The translations under genes and the position numbers were made by a program. Shown one piece after another: positions 35,607 through 43,889 of a stretch of 64,000 nucleotides of DNA. Within the stretch, counting starts at the first letter, position 1; the number at the start of each line of letters is the position of its first letter. The notes beneath the pieces were generated by a model. It ran no database searches, had not been told where the DNA came from, and saw only the letters and a program-made list of their open reading frames with translations. This stretch comes from Streptantibioticus_C sp963761325. Lineage in GTDB: Bacteria; Actinomycetota; Actinomycetes; Streptomycetales; Streptomycetaceae. The stretch covers positions 62,001 through 126,000 of the forward strand of contig CAVXGZ010000008.1 in NCBI GenBank assembly GCA_963761325.1. The letters are read 5' to 3'.

Positions 35607-35638
35607 AACCATCTTGGCACCGGCTTGCCAGGATGGTT
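35607..35638. promoter_or_regulatory. Second hairpin/inverted repeat just upstream of the cluster promoter
   Basis: Arms AACCATCTTGGCA and TGCCAGGATGGTT pair fully apart from one U-G wobble, around a six-base loop. It ends two bases before the -35 box at 35641, so it may be a tandem terminator or an operator/activator site for the biosynthetic cluster. Confidence 0.55.
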
Positions 35639-35640
35639 CG

Positions 35641-35669
35641 TTGACGTGTTCAAAAAATACTCCTACTGT
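35641..35669 (+). promoter_or_regulatory. Consensus-like promoter for the main biosynthetic cluster
   Basis: TTGACG (35641-35646) and TACTGT (35664-35669) are separated by exactly 17 bases in AT-rich DNA, close to the HrdB consensus. It would start transcription about 350 bases before the first cluster gene at 36026. Confidence 0.65.
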
Positions 35670-36025
35670 TAATATCGCCGTCGCATATCCCTTAAAGGGA
35701 ACAGCTATCACAAAGCGCAAAATGTTCGATTTAGCACACATTCTTCGAATATTTCTTCTGCTTGTCGATCAGGGGCTGGAGGCGCGAATAGCCGTACCGA
35801 CGCACTACGGCCCCCTATGACGGGTTTGCACCTCCTTCGCCCCGCTATCGGCTCATCGGTCGCTCCTGGACCGGGTGAGCACACCGGCGAAGTTTTCGGA
35901 CGGCCGGGACCCGGAGAACTCGATCCGGATCTCGACAAAAGACCTGGAGTTTCGGGTCGCCTTTCGCGCGCAGGCCTGACAAGAGAAATTCCGTGCGCGT
36001 GCCGCACATGTGGGAGAGAAAGAAA
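35670..36025. other. Long AT-rich leader of the main cluster
   Basis: About 356 bases that are markedly AT-richer than the genes. It contains CCCTTAAAGGG and a 32-codon open frame (35722-35820) without a ribosome site. It ends with GGGAG before the ATG at 36026. No known riboswitch was recognised. Confidence 0.45.
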
Positions 36026-37291
36026 ATGAAAGTCTCAAAAACGGTCGCCCTGGTGGATCCGCTGTCCACCGGAGTCCATCTGGCACCGGAATTCGCATCG
36101 CGTGGCTGGACCGCGATCGCCGTGCTCAGCAGCAGCAAGATCCCGGCCGCGTTCGCCAAGGGCTTCCGCCCCGCCGACTTCCCCGAGATCATCACCCACG
36201 CCGGCGACCTGGACGCCACTGCCGCCGAACTCGCCGCGTTCGAGCCGGACTTCGTCCTCGCCGGAACGGAGCACGGCGTCGAACTCGCGGACGCCCTCGC
36301 GTCCCGGCTCGGACTGCCCGGAAACGGGACGGAGTTGAGCCGCTGCCGGCGCGACAAGTTCGCCATGGCCGAACGGATCCGCGAAGCGGGGATACCCGCG
36401 GCCGCCAGCATCGCCACCGAGAGCGTGGCCGAGATGATCGCCTGGGCGGACAAGGGCGACCTGTGGCCCGTCGTGGTGAAGCCGGTGGCCAGCGCCGGCT
36501 CCGACAGCGTGGCCTTCTGCCCGGACGCGGAGGCGATGACGGCGGCCTTCGACCGGATCCACGGCCGGGTCAACCAGATCGGCGGCTACAACGACCAGGT
36601 CATGGCCCAGGAGCGGCTGGTCGGCCAGCAGTACTTCCTCAACACCGTCAGCCGCGACGGCCGCCACTACGTGGCCGAGATCTGGAAGGACGTCCGCGTC
36701 ACGGTCGACGGCAACCTCATCTACGACCGGGAGGAACTCCTGCCCGGCGAAGGCGAGTTGCAACGGACCCTCACCCGCTACGTCGAACGGGTACTGGACG
36801 CGCTGGGCATACTGCACGGCCCGGCCCACACCGAGGTGATGCTCACCGACCGGGGGCCGGTCCTCATCGAGAGCGCCGCCCGGATGCAGGGCGCGGTCAC
36901 GCCCGCCCCGCACGCCGCCGCCACCGGCACGAGCCAGGTCGCGCTCACCGTCGACACCTGCGCCGACCCGACGTCGTTCGACCAATTACCGGGCACCATC
37001 TACCGGTTGGGCACGCACCTGCGGGTGGTCTCGCTGATCGCCCCCTACGACGGGACCCTGGCCGACGGGCCCGCGCTCGCCGAGCTCAACTCACTGCCGA
37101 CCCTCAACGCGTCGGTGCGCAGCCTGAGTCCGGGAGCTCCCGTGCGCCGGACGGTGGACCTGTTCACCTCGCCCGACCACCTCTACCTGCTCGGCGACCT
37201 CGCCGACGTGGAGCGGGACTACGCACGCATACGGGAGTTGGAACACGACGGCCTCTACCGGCCCTCCAGCGCGGCGGAGGCCCAGGCATGA
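36026..37291 (+). CDS. ATP-grasp amino-acid/dipeptide ligase-like enzyme
   Basis: A 421-residue ATP-grasp protein. A pre-ATP-grasp Rossmann-like domain (VALVDPLSTG) is followed by the lysine-binding strand PVVVKPVASAGSDSV and the Mg-binding HTEVMLTDRGPVLIESAARMQG. The layout resembles L-amino acid ligases such as BacD and DdaF, which join a carboxylate to an amine through an acyl phosphate. In a cluster without NRPS it is the best candidate for amide-bond formation on the unusual amino acid. Its ATG has GGAG nine bases upstream. A rare TTA codon occurs at 36986. Its stop overlaps the MFS gene by ATGA. Confidence 0.85.
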   Translation: MKVSKTVALVDPLSTGVHLAPEFASRGWTAIAVLSSSKIPAAFAKGFRPADFPEIITHAGDLDATAAELAAFEPDFVLAGTEHGVELADALASRLGLPGNGTELSRCRRDKFAMAERIREAGIPAAASIATESVAEMIAWADKGDLWPVVVKPVASAGSDSVAFCPDAEAMTAAFDRIHGRVNQIGGYNDQVMAQERLVGQQYFLNTVSRDGRHYVAEIWKDVRVTVDGNLIYDREELLPGEGELQRTLTRYVERVLDALGILHGPAHTEVMLTDRGPVLIESAARMQGAVTPAPHAAATGTSQVALTVDTCADPTSFDQLPGTIYRLGTHLRVVSLIAPYDGTLADGPALAELNSLPTLNASVRSLSPGAPVRRTVDLFTSPDHLYLLGDLADVERDYARIRELEHDGLYRPSSAAEAQA

Positions 37292-38532
37292 CGTCGCCCG
37301 GACCCGCACCACGGGCCGTTCCCCGACGGCGGATCACCCACCTGCAGACGCTGGTGGTCAGCCAGATCCTGATCGGGACGGCCTCCTGGTCGGCGCTCAT
37401 CGCCATCCAGACCAAAGCCTCCTACCAGTTCCACCAGGGCGCCTTCTACCTCGCGGTCACCGCCATGGCCTGGGGCGCGCCGACGATCCTGCTCAGCCCG
37501 CTCATCGGCCGGGCCATCGACAGCCGCGGCCCCCGCACCATAGGCATCATCGCCGGGATCGTCAGCGTCCTCGCCTCCATTGGCATGTCCGTGACAACTG
37601 GACCGGGTGCCCTGTGGTCCATGACGCTGCTGAGCGGTGTGGCGCGTGCCTTCGCCCAACCCGCGGTCGACGCGATGCCCAGTTGGCTGCCCGGCCCCTC
37701 GGAACACGTCAAGTCCAGCGTGTGGCTGGGATTCGCCAGCAGCATCCCCATCATCGCCGGCCCCGCGCTCGCCGCGACCTGCATCGCGGTCTGGGGCAGC
37801 ACCAGCGCGTTCGCCGTCAACGCCGTCGCCTATCTGCTCGGCACCTCGGTGTTCTTCCTGCTGCGACTGACCCGCACGGCCGCCCCCCGGGACAGCGGCG
37901 CCGCGCCGCGCAGGCAGCGCATGACGGCGCTGCTCGTCAACCGGGGGGTACGCGTCACCGTCGCCCTCACCCTGTTCGTCTGGATCTCCTACGGGGGCTT
38001 CAGCCCGCTGGAGATCCTCTACGTCAAGAGCGTGCTGCGGGAGCCGGCCGGGATCTTCGCCACCATCGAGATCGTCTTCGGCTCCGGGCTGCTGGCCGCG
38101 AGCCTGCTCATCGCGCGCTTCGACAAACTGCTGAGCCATCGCATGTTCCTGCCGTTCTCCGTGCTGTTGGTCGGCGGCGGCGAGGTGCTCTACGTCAGCA
38201 GCGACCGCCTTCCGGTGGCGTACGCGGGCGTGTGCCTGTGGGGGGTGGCCGCCGGCCTGTTCGGCCCGTCGTGCCGGCTCGCCCTGCTGCGGGGCACCCC
38301 CGAGGAGCAGCACGGCAGGGCCATGGCCCTGTGGCGCGCGGTGCAGTCCTTCGGCACCCTCGTGCCGCCCACGCTCTCCGGCCTGGTCGCGGGCTTCGCC
38401 GGGATCCAGCCCACCCTCATAGGAATCGGGTCCCTGGTGGTGGTGATCGGCGCGATCGCCTGGGTCCTGATCACACTCCACGCGGGCTCCGCCGTCCCCA
38501 CCGCCAACGCGGCCCCGGAAAGGGTCAGTTGA
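37288..38532 (+). CDS. MFS transporter
   Basis: A 414-residue integral membrane protein with about twelve hydrophobic helices, the length and pattern of a major facilitator (AWGAPTILLSPLIGRAIDSRGPR contains the loop 2-3 motif GRAIDSRG). It starts within the stop of the ATP-grasp gene. The position inside the cluster points to export of the product or a precursor, possibly with self-protection. Direction and substrate are inferred from context. Confidence 0.9.
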   Translation: MTSPGPAPRAVPRRRITHLQTLVVSQILIGTASWSALIAIQTKASYQFHQGAFYLAVTAMAWGAPTILLSPLIGRAIDSRGPRTIGIIAGIVSVLASIGMSVTTGPGALWSMTLLSGVARAFAQPAVDAMPSWLPGPSEHVKSSVWLGFASSIPIIAGPALAATCIAVWGSTSAFAVNAVAYLLGTSVFFLLRLTRTAAPRDSGAAPRRQRMTALLVNRGVRVTVALTLFVWISYGGFSPLEILYVKSVLREPAGIFATIEIVFGSGLLAASLLIARFDKLLSHRMFLPFSVLLVGGGEVLYVSSDRLPVAYAGVCLWGVAAGLFGPSCRLALLRGTPEEQHGRAMALWRAVQSFGTLVPPTLSGLVAGFAGIQPTLIGIGSLVVVIGAIAWVLITLHAGSAVPTANAAPERVS

Positions 38533-38537
38533 TCGCC

Positions 38538-39872
38538 ATGAGTCGTACCGATGCACCGACGTCCGGCGTGGTCGGCCTCACCCAGCGGCTGATCCGCTTC
38601 GACACCACCAACCCGCCGGGGCGGGAGGCCGACTGCGTCCGCTTCGTCGACTCGGTCCTGACCGACGCGGGCATCCCGACCCGGATCGTCGCCAAGGACC
38701 CCGAACGCCTCAACCTGGTGGCCCGGCTGCCCGGCCGCGGCGTGGCGCCGCCGCTCCTGCTGCACGCGCACGTCGACGTCGTACCCACCAAGGGGCAGGA
38801 CTGGACGCACCCGCCCTTCAGCGGCGACGTGCTCGACGGCCACGTGTGGGGCCGCGGCTCGATCGACATGAAGGGCGGCCTCGCCGCGATGCTCACCGCC
38901 ATGCTGCGGCTGAAGGCGAACGGCACACCGCCCGCCGGCGACGTGCTGCTCGCCGTCGTCGCCGACGAGGAGCACGGCAGCGAGGTCGGCGCCAAGTTCC
39001 TGGTCGAGAAGTACCCCGAACTCTTCGACGGTGTCGCCTACGCCGTCGGCGAGGACGGCGGAGCCTCCCTCGACCTCGGCGGACAGCGCCGGCTGCACCC
39101 GATCGTCGTCGCCGAGAAGCGCGCCGTGTGGCTGCGCCTGACGCTGCGCGGACCGGCCGGGCACGCCTCCCGGGTACCGCCGGACCACGCCACCCCCTAC
39201 CTGCTGACCCGGCTGCTCAACGGGCTGGCCGGCGGCGGGCTCGGGCTGCGCTCGACGCCGGTCGGCGCCCGCATGCTCACCGAGCTGGCGGCGGCCTTCC
39301 CCGGTCCGGCGGGCGACGCGCTGCTGCGGTTCCGCGACGATCCCACCGACGCCGCCGCGCTCGACGGACTCGGTGAGCGTGACGCCCTCTACCTGCGGTC
39401 CGTCAGCCAGCACACCGCGATCCCCACGGTGGTCTCCGGGGGCAGCACGACCAACGTCGTGCCCGGCGAGATCAACGTCGACATCGACGGCCGGCTGCTG
39501 CCCGGCACCCTCAGCACGCCCGACTTCATCCAGGCGCTCAAGGACCGCACCAGTGTCCCCATGGAGGCGGAGGTGCTGGTCGAGGGCGAGATGATGCCGG
39601 AGCCGCGGTTCGGCCCGTTCTACGACCGGCTGGCCGCCGTGCTGCGCACGGCGGACCCCGGCGGGGTCGCGGTGCCCATGATGACGACGGCCTCCACCGA
39701 CGCGCGCCTGTTCCCGCAACTGGGGATCGCGTCCTACGGCTGGATGCCCCTGCTGCTCCCGGCCGGCTCGCGCTACCGCGACCTGCTGCACGCGGCGAAC
39801 GAGCGGGTCCCCGTCGAGGCATTGGAGTTCGGCGCCGCGTGCTTCGAAGAGCTCATGCTCGACCACCCGTGA
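38538..39872 (+). CDS. M20-family metallopeptidase/deacylase
   Basis: A 444-residue enzyme of the ArgE/DapE/ACY1 group. The first metal ligands lie in LLHAHVDVVP, the bridging Asp in GRGSIDMKGGLAAML, and the catalytic Glu-Glu pair in VADEEHGSE. A dimerisation lid domain follows. It hydrolyses N-acyl amino acids or dipeptides. The ATG at 38538 was chosen; a TTG at 38529 overlapping the MFS stop is possible. It is distinct from the LysK-like M20 protein at 49331, so it may trim or unmask the finished product, or remove an acetyl group placed by the adjacent GNAT. Confidence 0.88.
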   Translation: MSRTDAPTSGVVGLTQRLIRFDTTNPPGREADCVRFVDSVLTDAGIPTRIVAKDPERLNLVARLPGRGVAPPLLLHAHVDVVPTKGQDWTHPPFSGDVLDGHVWGRGSIDMKGGLAAMLTAMLRLKANGTPPAGDVLLAVVADEEHGSEVGAKFLVEKYPELFDGVAYAVGEDGGASLDLGGQRRLHPIVVAEKRAVWLRLTLRGPAGHASRVPPDHATPYLLTRLLNGLAGGGLGLRSTPVGARMLTELAAAFPGPAGDALLRFRDDPTDAAALDGLGERDALYLRSVSQHTAIPTVVSGGSTTNVVPGEINVDIDGRLLPGTLSTPDFIQALKDRTSVPMEAEVLVEGEMMPEPRFGPFYDRLAAVLRTADPGGVAVPMMTTASTDARLFPQLGIASYGWMPLLLPAGSRYRDLLHAANERVPVEALEFGAACFEELMLDHP

Positions 39873-40816
39873 CCGGCGAGACGGCCGCGCCGCGCGCCTC
39901 GGTCGACGGCGCGCGCCGGGCGGGGCCGCGCATCCGCGTCGAAGGGCGGTCCCTGGGCGGCTCGCGGCGGCGCGGCCTGGCCACCGAGATCGCGGCACTC
40001 ACCCGGGCCGCCTACGCCGGATCCGATCCGCTGCCCGGACTCCCCCGGCCGGACGGGGAGTTCGAGGACCCGGAGCGGGTCGAGGGCGCACTCGCCGCCG
40101 GGCACCGGATCTGGGTGGCCAGGGACAGCGCGGACACCGCGGTCGGCGCACTGCGGGTCGTCGAGGAACCGGACGCGGTCTGGAGCGTGTACCGGGTCTC
40201 GGTGCTGCCCTCCTGGCGCGGCCGGCGCCTGGCCGGCGCCATGCTGGGCGCGGTCGAGGAGGCCGCCGTGGCCCGCGGCGTGCGGCGGATCAGGCTCGAC
40301 GCCGTCGTGGAGCGCTGCCTGCCGCCGCTCTACCAGCGCCTGGGCTTCCGGGCGCGGCGGGCGTTCGCCGCCGACGACAAGCCGATGACCGAGTGGTCCA
40401 TGGAGCGCGCCCCCGGCGGGCGGGACACCGCGCTGCCCGCGTCACCGCCGCTCGGGCCGGGGCTGTTCGGGTGCTGGTTCGTGGTGCGCGGGCGGCTGCT
40501 CCTGGTCGTCAGGCACGCGGCCGGCACCCGCGCGGCGCTCCGCCGGGCGGCGGACGGGCTGCCGGACGGCGCGGTGCTGGCCGGCGTGGACCACCTGCCC
40601 GGCGCCGGTCCCGACCAGGCCGGCCGGCTGCTGCGCCACGTGGCCCGCGACGCGGTGCCGCTGGACGGGGACAGCTGCGCGCTGGACCGGCCGCGCACCC
40701 GCGTCCCCTTCCACCTGCTGCCGCGCTCCTTCGAACCGGACGTGCTGTCCGTCGTGCGCTACGCCCCCGGCCGTGAGCTTCCCCTCGTCCTGCCGCGTTC
40801 TCCGGAAAGTGAGTGA
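39869..40816 (+). CDS. GNAT acetyltransferase with C-terminal extra domain
   Basis: A 315-residue protein. The N-terminal 190 residues are a GNAT domain (VSVLPSWRGRRLAGAMLGAVEEAA, then LYQRLGFRARR). From about 195 a separate domain begins (GPGLFGCWFVVRGRLLLVVRH), which I do not recognise. The GTG overlaps the M20 stop by GTGA. N-acetylation of an amine would fit self-resistance or a protecting step in making a reactive aziridine product, paired with the neighbouring deacylase. That pairing is inference. Confidence 0.78.
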   Translation: MTGETAAPRASVDGARRAGPRIRVEGRSLGGSRRRGLATEIAALTRAAYAGSDPLPGLPRPDGEFEDPERVEGALAAGHRIWVARDSADTAVGALRVVEEPDAVWSVYRVSVLPSWRGRRLAGAMLGAVEEAAVARGVRRIRLDAVVERCLPPLYQRLGFRARRAFAADDKPMTEWSMERAPGGRDTALPASPPLGPGLFGCWFVVRGRLLLVVRHAAGTRAALRRAADGLPDGAVLAGVDHLPGAGPDQAGRLLRHVARDAVPLDGDSCALDRPRTRVPFHLLPRSFEPDVLSVVRYAPGRELPLVLPRSPESE

Positions 40817-40820
40817 TGAC

Positions 40821-41447
40821 ATGTCCGCTGCTCACCCGAGTCCACCCGACACGCGCACCGCATCGGCGGCGGTGACCGTGGACCTGACCGCGAACTTCGA
40901 CACGACGGGCATCACCGCCGCCGACGCGCTCGGCGACGGCGCCTTCAACATCTGGTCGAACACCTTCCCTGCCGACGAACTCCCCGCGGCGGGCTCGGTG
41001 GTGCCGGTGCACGGCATACCGTTCCGCTTCCCGGCGAAGGACCCGCGCGGGCGCGACAACCTGCGCTGCGCCCGGCAGTTGATCGAGGTGCCGGTCGGGC
41101 GCTACGACTGGATCCAGTTCCTCGCCGCGGCCGAACGGCGTACCGAGGACGAGGTGCAGCTCCACTACGGCGACGGCGCCACGGATCCGGAATGGCTGCG
41201 GGTGTCGGACTTCTGGCCGCAGACCGCGAGCCGGTTCGGCGAGCGCGCGGCGTTCCGGTGCCGGAACCTGCACTACCCCCGGCACGTGCAGCGGGACATG
41301 GGGCCGGCCATCTGGCGGCAGCGTGTCCCGGTGCCGCGCGAGAGCGAACTGGCGGCGGTCCGGCTGCCGGACAACCCCGCCATCCACATCTTCGCGATGA
41401 CCCTGCTGCCCAGCCCCGCGGCCGACCGGACGGAGAACGCGTCGTGA
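40821..41447 (+). CDS. Beta-sandwich protein, candidate small subunit of aziridine-forming enzyme (Vzb10/11, AziU3/U2-like pair)
   Basis: A 208-residue protein without signal peptide. Residues 18-70 resemble a galactose-binding/NPCBM-like beta sandwich (LTANFDTTGITAADALGDG, then VHGIPFRFP). No classical catalytic motif is visible. It is followed by a GTGA overlap with the next gene, so the two products are probably made together as a complex. Vazabitide A and azinomycin B use a two-protein enzyme that displaces sulfate to close the aziridine. The position, pairing and cluster content fit, but I could not align the sequences. The alternative start is GTG at 40809. Confidence 0.6.
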   Translation: MSAAHPSPPDTRTASAAVTVDLTANFDTTGITAADALGDGAFNIWSNTFPADELPAAGSVVPVHGIPFRFPAKDPRGRDNLRCARQLIEVPVGRYDWIQFLAAAERRTEDEVQLHYGDGATDPEWLRVSDFWPQTASRFGERAAFRCRNLHYPRHVQRDMGPAIWRQRVPVPRESELAAVRLPDNPAIHIFAMTLLPSPAADRTENAS

Positions 41448-42469
41448 CGACGGCAATCGACGGCGTGCTCGCCTGGCGCCATGACCTCGCCGGCTGCCTG
41501 CACACCTGCATGGCCGGGCTGCTCGGCTTCCACGGCAGGGACCCGCTGGAAGTCCTCGGCGCGTCCTGGGGTTTCTCCTACCGGCTCGGCGACGTCCGGC
41601 GCGAGGAGTACTACTTCCCGTGCCGGCCCGGTGCGTCGCTGCTGGAGAGCATGGCCCCCCATCACCCGGTCCGCTCCGTCTGGCACCATCCGGACTCCGC
41701 GCGGGACGGCTGGCTCCAGGTCCGGGACGCGGTGGCCGCCGGGCAGCCGGTGGCCGTGGCGGTGGACAACTACGAGCTGCCGTTCCGCCCGGCCTACCAG
41801 GACGTGCACGCCAACCACCTGATCCTGGTCTCCGGCTTCGACGAGCGGCGCAGCGTCGTACGGGTGCTGGACACCGTACCGCCGCGTTTCGAGGGCGAGA
41901 TCCTGATCTCCCAGCTGACCGCGTCCCGCGACTCCGGCAACGGCAGGAGCCACGACCGGGACATGTTCTTCACCGACGCGCCCATCGCCAACCGCTGGCT
42001 GACGATCGAGGTCGACCAGGAGCGCTTCCCGGTCTTCGACGAGGAGTTCGTACGCCACGTCATCGCGTCCAACGCGGCGTCGTTCCGCGCCGAGCCGGAC
42101 CCGGGCGACGGCGAGCTGTCCGGGCTCGCCGGCCAGCGCACCTTCCTGCGCGACGCGGCGAAGCGGTACGCGGCGGGCGAGGACGTGTGCGACGAGCTGT
42201 TCGTCATCGCGGGCGTGCTGCTGGCGTGCACCGCGCTGCACGCCGACTGGCTGAGCCATGCGGCGGAACGCTTCGGCCGGCCGGAGCTGGCCGAAGCCGC
42301 CCGCCGGGTGGAGCGGGTCGCCCACCACTGGTCCGCCGTGCGGATCCTGGCCGCCCGCACCCGTACCGGCGAGACCGCCGCCGAGCAACTGACCCGGCGC
42401 TTCGACGATCTGACGGACGATCAGCAACGGGCGCTGCGGGCCCTCGACCACGTGCTCAGCACGCCGTGA
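41444..42469 (+). CDS. BtrH-like protein, candidate large subunit of aziridine-forming enzyme
   Basis: A 341-residue protein. Residues 15-145 resemble the N-terminal domain of butirosin protein BtrH and C39-like cysteine proteins: GCLHTCMAGLLGFHG with Cys18 and Cys22, PVAVAVDNYELPFRPAY, and HANHLILVSGFD with His125. The C-terminal part is helical. BtrH transfers an acyl group from a carrier protein, so carrier-linked chemistry is one option. Its overlap with the preceding gene and the sulfotransferase/PAPS genes nearby suggest it is the partner in the sulfate-eliminating aziridine synthase. Assignment is by context. Confidence 0.6.
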   Translation: MTTAIDGVLAWRHDLAGCLHTCMAGLLGFHGRDPLEVLGASWGFSYRLGDVRREEYYFPCRPGASLLESMAPHHPVRSVWHHPDSARDGWLQVRDAVAAGQPVAVAVDNYELPFRPAYQDVHANHLILVSGFDERRSVVRVLDTVPPRFEGEILISQLTASRDSGNGRSHDRDMFFTDAPIANRWLTIEVDQERFPVFDEEFVRHVIASNAASFRAEPDPGDGELSGLAGQRTFLRDAAKRYAAGEDVCDELFVIAGVLLACTALHADWLSHAAERFGRPELAEAARRVERVAHHWSAVRILAARTRTGETAAEQLTRRFDDLTDDQQRALRALDHVLSTP

Positions 42470-42518
42470 CCGGCTCCCCCTTCCCCGACCTCTCCCCATT
42501 CGAAGGACGTGTGACCTC

Positions 42519-43889
42519 ATGGACAAGCTCGCCATGCTGGGCGGCACCCGAGCGGTGCCCCGTTCCGCCAAGATCCTTCCCTGGCCGCTGGTGCGGCCCG
42601 AGGACGAGCAGGCCGTCCAACGCGTCGTGGCCGGCGGCCGGTTCACCTCCGCGTCGGCGGGAGAGCAGGAGATATCCGCCCTGGAGGCGGAATGGGCGCA
42701 GCAGGTCGGCACCCGGCACTGCGTGGCGGTGAGCAACGGAACGGCCGCGCTCTCCCTGGCGCTCGGGGCGCTGGACATGGAGCCGGGCGACGAGGTGATC
42801 GTGCCGGCGCTCAGCTTCATCGCCTCCGCGATCGCCCCGCTGCACGTCATGGCCGTCCCGGTCTTCGTCGACGTCGACCCGCTCACCTTCAACCTGGTCC
42901 CGGCCGCGGTGGAGGCGGCGATCACCCCGCGCACGCGTGCCGTGGTCGTCGTCCACCTGCACGGGCTGCCCGCCGACATGGACGAGATCGACGCCATCGC
43001 CGCGCGGCACGGATTAACGGTCGTGGAGGACGCCGCCCAGGCGCACGGCGCCGAGTACCGCGGACGCCGGGTCGGCTCCATCGGCGCGATCAACAGCTTC
43101 AGCCTCAACGTCAGCAAGAACCTGGCCACGTGCGGAGAGGGCGGCCTGATCAACACCGACGACGACGTCCTGTACAACCGCAGCCTGATGGCCCGTCAGT
43201 TCGGTGAGCTGATCCCGGCCCGCGGCGAACGCAGCTACGTCGCCCACATGTTGGGCTGGAACCAGAAGCCGAACGCCATCCAGGCGGCGTTCACCCGCAG
43301 CCGGCTGACCCGCTTCGGGGCGGAGAACGGCATCCGGGAGGAGAACGTCCGCGCGCTGCTGGAACGGCTCGCGCCGCTCAAGGGCCTGATCACGCCGTCC
43401 GTGCCCGAGGACCGCACCCACGCGTGGCACATCCTGCGCTTCCGCGTCGACCCGTCCGCCTTCGGCCTGCCGGAGCACCTGGCCGGCCCGCTGCGCGGCG
43501 CCGTGATGCGGGCCCTGCGGGCCGAGGGCGTGCCCGCGTCCCACTACCAGTTGACGCCCCTGCCCGGGCAGAAGGTCTTCCAGGAACTGCTCGGCTTCGG
43601 CGGCTACCCGTGGGCGCTGCCGGGCGCCCGGACCCCGAGCTACGCCATCGAGCAGTTCCCGAACACCCTGCAGGTCATCGAGGACTCCTTCACCCTCCAG
43701 AAGGCGCACCTGCACCCGGAGGCCGGACCGCTCCTCGGCTTCTACGCGGACGCCTTCGAGAAGGTGTGGCAGCACCGCGACACCCTGGCCCGCCACGCGG
43801 AGGGCGCCTCCTACCGGACGCCGTGGAGCCGGGCCGACGAGATCGCCGCCTCCGAGTGGAGCACCGCGTTGGAGGGACACCAACCATGA
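42519..43889 (+). CDS. DegT/DnrJ/EryC1/StrS-family PLP aminotransferase
   Basis: A 456-residue aminotransferase. The PLP lysine is Lys200 (NVSKNLATCGEGG), preceded by VVEDAAQAHGA and VSNGTAALSLALGA. Family members aminate ketones on sugars, cyclitols and chain intermediates. In the carrier-bound pathway it is the best candidate to aminate the ketone made by the transketolase, giving the C6 amine. A rare TTA codon is present at 43014-43016. The ATG has AAGGA upstream. Its stop overlaps the regulator start by ATGA. Confidence 0.9.
   Translation: MDKLAMLGGTRAVPRSAKILPWPLVRPEDEQAVQRVVAGGRFTSASAGEQEISALEAEWAQQVGTRHCVAVSNGTAALSLALGALDMEPGDEVIVPALSFIASAIAPLHVMAVPVFVDVDPLTFNLVPAAVEAAITPRTRAVVVVHLHGLPADMDEIDAIAARHGLTVVEDAAQAHGAEYRGRRVGSIGAINSFSLNVSKNLATCGEGGLINTDDDVLYNRSLMARQFGELIPARGERSYVAHMLGWNQKPNAIQAAFTRSRLTRFGAENGIREENVRALLERLAPLKGLITPSVPEDRTHAWHILRFRVDPSAFGLPEHLAGPLRGAVMRALRAEGVPASHYQLTPLPGQKVFQELLGFGGYPWALPGARTPSYAIEQFPNTLQVIEDSFTLQKAHLHPEAGPLLGFYADAFEKVWQHRDTLARHAEGASYRTPWSRADEIAASEWSTALEGHQP

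Noticed and set aside
35722..35820. 32-codon frame in the leader of the main cluster
   Set aside because: No ribosome site; codon usage gives no sign of coding. Kept only as a remark in the leader entry.
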